From contig URDQ01000006.1 in assembly GCA_900546675.1 (NCBI GenBank), positions 1-44,609 of the forward strand: a stretch of DNA of 44,609 nt. Reading direction: 5' to 3'. The stretch comes from an uncultured Porphyromonas sp. (GTDB lineage Bacteria > Bacteroidota > Bacteroidia > Bacteroidales > Porphyromonadaceae). Position numbers and translations under genes: made by a program. Within the stretch, counting starts at the first letter, position 1. Every line of letters starts with the position of its first letter. A model generated the notes under the pieces. It was not told the DNA's origin and did not search any database. It was given only the letters and a program-made list of their open reading frames with translations. Of the stretch, positions 43,341 through 44,609 are shown piece after piece.

Positions 43341-44380
43341 AGACCTATGTACTCTTTGATACGACCTTGGTGATACTTCGAGCGCTTGTTGTAAGGCATC
43401 GCAAGGACTCCCATATCCCACAGCTCTCGCAGTAGTGGCACAAGCGTCTCACGGCTTGTCTCGTCTTGTACCTTATAGAGTTGCTTGGAGATGCGGTCGC
43501 ACACGACCGCCCAGAGACACTGCCGCTCCCAGCACATTCTCTGCTCTTCAGATGCCGTCGTAGCATACTGCGGGTAGGTGTGACGGATGCCTGCTATCCA
43601 GTGCGTTATCTTGTGGCACTCTGTCGAGGCACTCGTGATGGACTCCTTATTATAGTAGTAATAGTAGAGCGGTAGTTGCGTGATGGTGACACGTGGGGAG
43701 CGGAGCATGAGGTCGCTCCACCAGGGGAAGTCCTCAAACTTCAGCCCCTCTACAAAAGGAGTCTCTACCGCTAGCTCCCGACGCACTAGATGGCGCCAAG
43801 CGTAGAAGTAGCGGATAGGATCCGTGACTCCATCGAGCCAGCGATGATTCGTCGCATGTTTTGTCACCTCCGTCGTGCAGACCGTATGCACCTTGCTTAG
43901 ATCGTAGCGATGAGACATACTCCAAGGTACCACATCGTCATAAGATTGCCCCAACTTAGCACGCAGGAGCAGCCGACGCTTGTAGATCATATCTGGCACC
44001 CACGATACGATGTCAGACCGATCACGCTCCGCCGGAGCCACCGCCAGTTCGAAGGTCTGCGGGTGGATGAAGTCGTCCGAGTCCACATAGTTGACAAACT
44101 CACCCCGTGCCCAAGCCGTTCCAGCATTGCGTGCAGAGGAGAGCCCGCCGTTTTCCTTCGTTAGGATACGGAAGCGACTATCCCGCTCGGCATACTCTGC
44201 GAGGATGCTGGCCGACCCGTCAGGGCTGCCGTCATCGACACAGATCGCCTCCCAGTCAGACATCGTCTGCCCCAGTATGCTATCTAGACAGCGACGGAGG
44301 TACTGCTCGACATTGTAGACTGGTACGATGACCGACACTTTAGGCATATGAGTTACTGCGGGTTCTTGTGGTAAAGACAT
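43337..44380 (-). CDS. Glycosyltransferase family 2, first gene of the polysaccharide locus
   Basis: A GT-A enzyme with SVIVPVYNVEQYLRRCLDS, CVDDGSPDGS, NGGLSSARNAG and the metal motif YVDSDD, followed by a C-terminal helical domain. The frame opens at 44410, but the TATCTTTG promoter box is at 44422-44429, so that ATG would be almost at the transcript start. The ATG at 44380 leaves a leader of about 37 bases, and the one at 44347 (MPKVSVIVP) is also possible. It overlaps the polymerase gene by four bases. All six genes down to 38552 appear to be one operon making an exopolysaccharide, capsule or O-antigen. Confidence 0.88.
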   Translation of the reverse strand: MSLPQEPAVTHMPKVSVIVPVYNVEQYLRRCLDSILGQTMSDWEAICVDDGSPDGSASILAEYAERDSRFRILTKENGGLSSARNAGTAWARGEFVNYVDSDDFIHPQTFELAVAPAERDRSDIVSWVPDMIYKRRLLLRAKLGQSYDDVVPWSMSHRYDLSKVHTVCTTEVTKHATNHRWLDGVTDPIRYFYAWRHLVRRELAVETPFVEGLKFEDFPWWSDLMLRSPRVTITQLPLYYYYYNKESITSASTECHKITHWIAGIRHTYPQYATTASEEQRMCWERQCLWAVVCDRISKQLYKVQDETSRETLVPLLRELWDMGVLAMPYNKRSKYHQGRIKEYIGL

Positions 44381-44421
44381 CTCGTGGTGAATAAAGGAGG
44401 TGAGCTCCATATTCTTAACCG

Positions 44422-44429
44422 CAAAGATA
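44422..44429 (-). promoter_or_regulatory. -7 box of the polysaccharide locus
   Basis: TATCTTTG on the minus strand, preceded by TTTCG and two heptamer units (44435-44448), the same arrangement as at the YkuD-like gene promoter. Confidence 0.6.
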
Positions 44430-44434
44430 CGAAA

Positions 44435-44448
44435 TTAGAGGTTAGAAA
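44435..44448 (+). repeat. Two heptamer units beside the polysaccharide promoter
   Basis: TTAGAGG followed by TTAGAAA, the unit found in the arrays at 22998-23053 and 23252-23370, starting five bases from the promoter box. Confidence 0.6.
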
Positions 44449-44461
44449 CGAGTAACCCTTT

Positions 44462-44486
44462 GTAGGGACGCTCGGCCTGAGCGTCC
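44462..44486 (+). repeat. REP-like hairpin, right-end copy
   Basis: GTAG, GGACGCTC, loop GGCCT, GAGCGTCC. It is the same sequence as 168-192 apart from one loop base. It is followed by GTCCCCG, the sequence that precedes the opposite half at the left end, so this BIME lies in inverted orientation relative to the first. Confidence 0.7.
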
Positions 44487-44526
44487 GTCCCCGTTAAATC
44501 CTTGATACAGTAATCTTAGACACAAC

Positions 44527-44564
44527 GGACGCCCTCTGACTAGATACTAGCCGAGCGTCCCTAC
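44527..44564 (-). repeat. Degenerate REP half with an enlarged loop
   Basis: GAGCGTCC plus CTAC at 44553-44564 is the inverted REP end. Its partner strand at 44527-44536 reads GGACGCCCTC, with two extra bases, and the loop is expanded to about 16 bases. It pairs with 44462-44486 as a second BIME-like element. Confidence 0.6.
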
Positions 44565-44609
44565 TTTAAGTTTGCAGAGTGAAAAGAAATCGGCCCGAGA
44601 TTAGGTCAG

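Overview
The window reads as a chromosomal piece of a Bacteroidota bacterium, most probably Porphyromonas. The evidence is a TAnnTTTG-type promoter class, a type IX secretion sorting tail ending in KQ, the neighbourhood tRNA-Tyr/tRNA-Thr/tuf/tRNA-Trp/secE/nusG/rplKAJL/rpoBC, and a base composition near half GC. Placement near P. asaccharolytica/P. uenonis is only an impression; no search was run.

Layout. 1-451: REP-like hairpins and the rpoC terminator. 452-14244 (minus strand): the transcription/translation supercluster, in transcription order tRNA-Tyr, tRNA-Thr, tuf, tRNA-Trp, secE, nusG, rplK, rplA, rplJ, rplL, rpoB, rpoC. It has a textbook Bacteroidetes promoter in front of tRNA-Tyr and a probable attenuator between rplL and rpoB. 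14392-16351 (minus): a tyrosine recombinase fused in frame to a ribosome hibernation factor, and a small exported repeat protein. 16491-22184 (plus): a tight run of M20 peptidase, MTA/SAH-deaminase-like amidohydrolase, purine nucleoside phosphorylase, an AlkD-like HEAT protein and a eukaryotic-type (GT3) glycogen synthase. 22181-22957 (minus): a YkuD_2-type cysteine transpeptidase-like protein, convergent with the synthase.

22984-23388 is a divergent promoter region made of heptanucleotide arrays in opposite orientations around a palindromic core. It drives the YkuD gene on one side and a BspA-like leucine-rich-repeat surface protein with a T9SS tail on the other. Then come an exported S9 peptidase and an outer-membrane beta-barrel protein (plus). 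30381-38350 (plus) is a coherent system: LytS-type sensor kinase, LytTR response regulator, TolC-like channel, lipoprotein adaptor, RND pump and a small PII-like protein. 38552-44380 (minus) is a surface-polysaccharide locus with four glycosyltransferases, an EpsG/Wzy-type polymerase and a phosphoglycosyl transferase. The window ends in another copy of the REP pair seen at its start.

The most notable points are the XerC-HPF fusion, the heptamer arrays next to three promoters, the GTAG-hairpin REP/BIME elements at both ends, and the PII-like protein closing the efflux operon.
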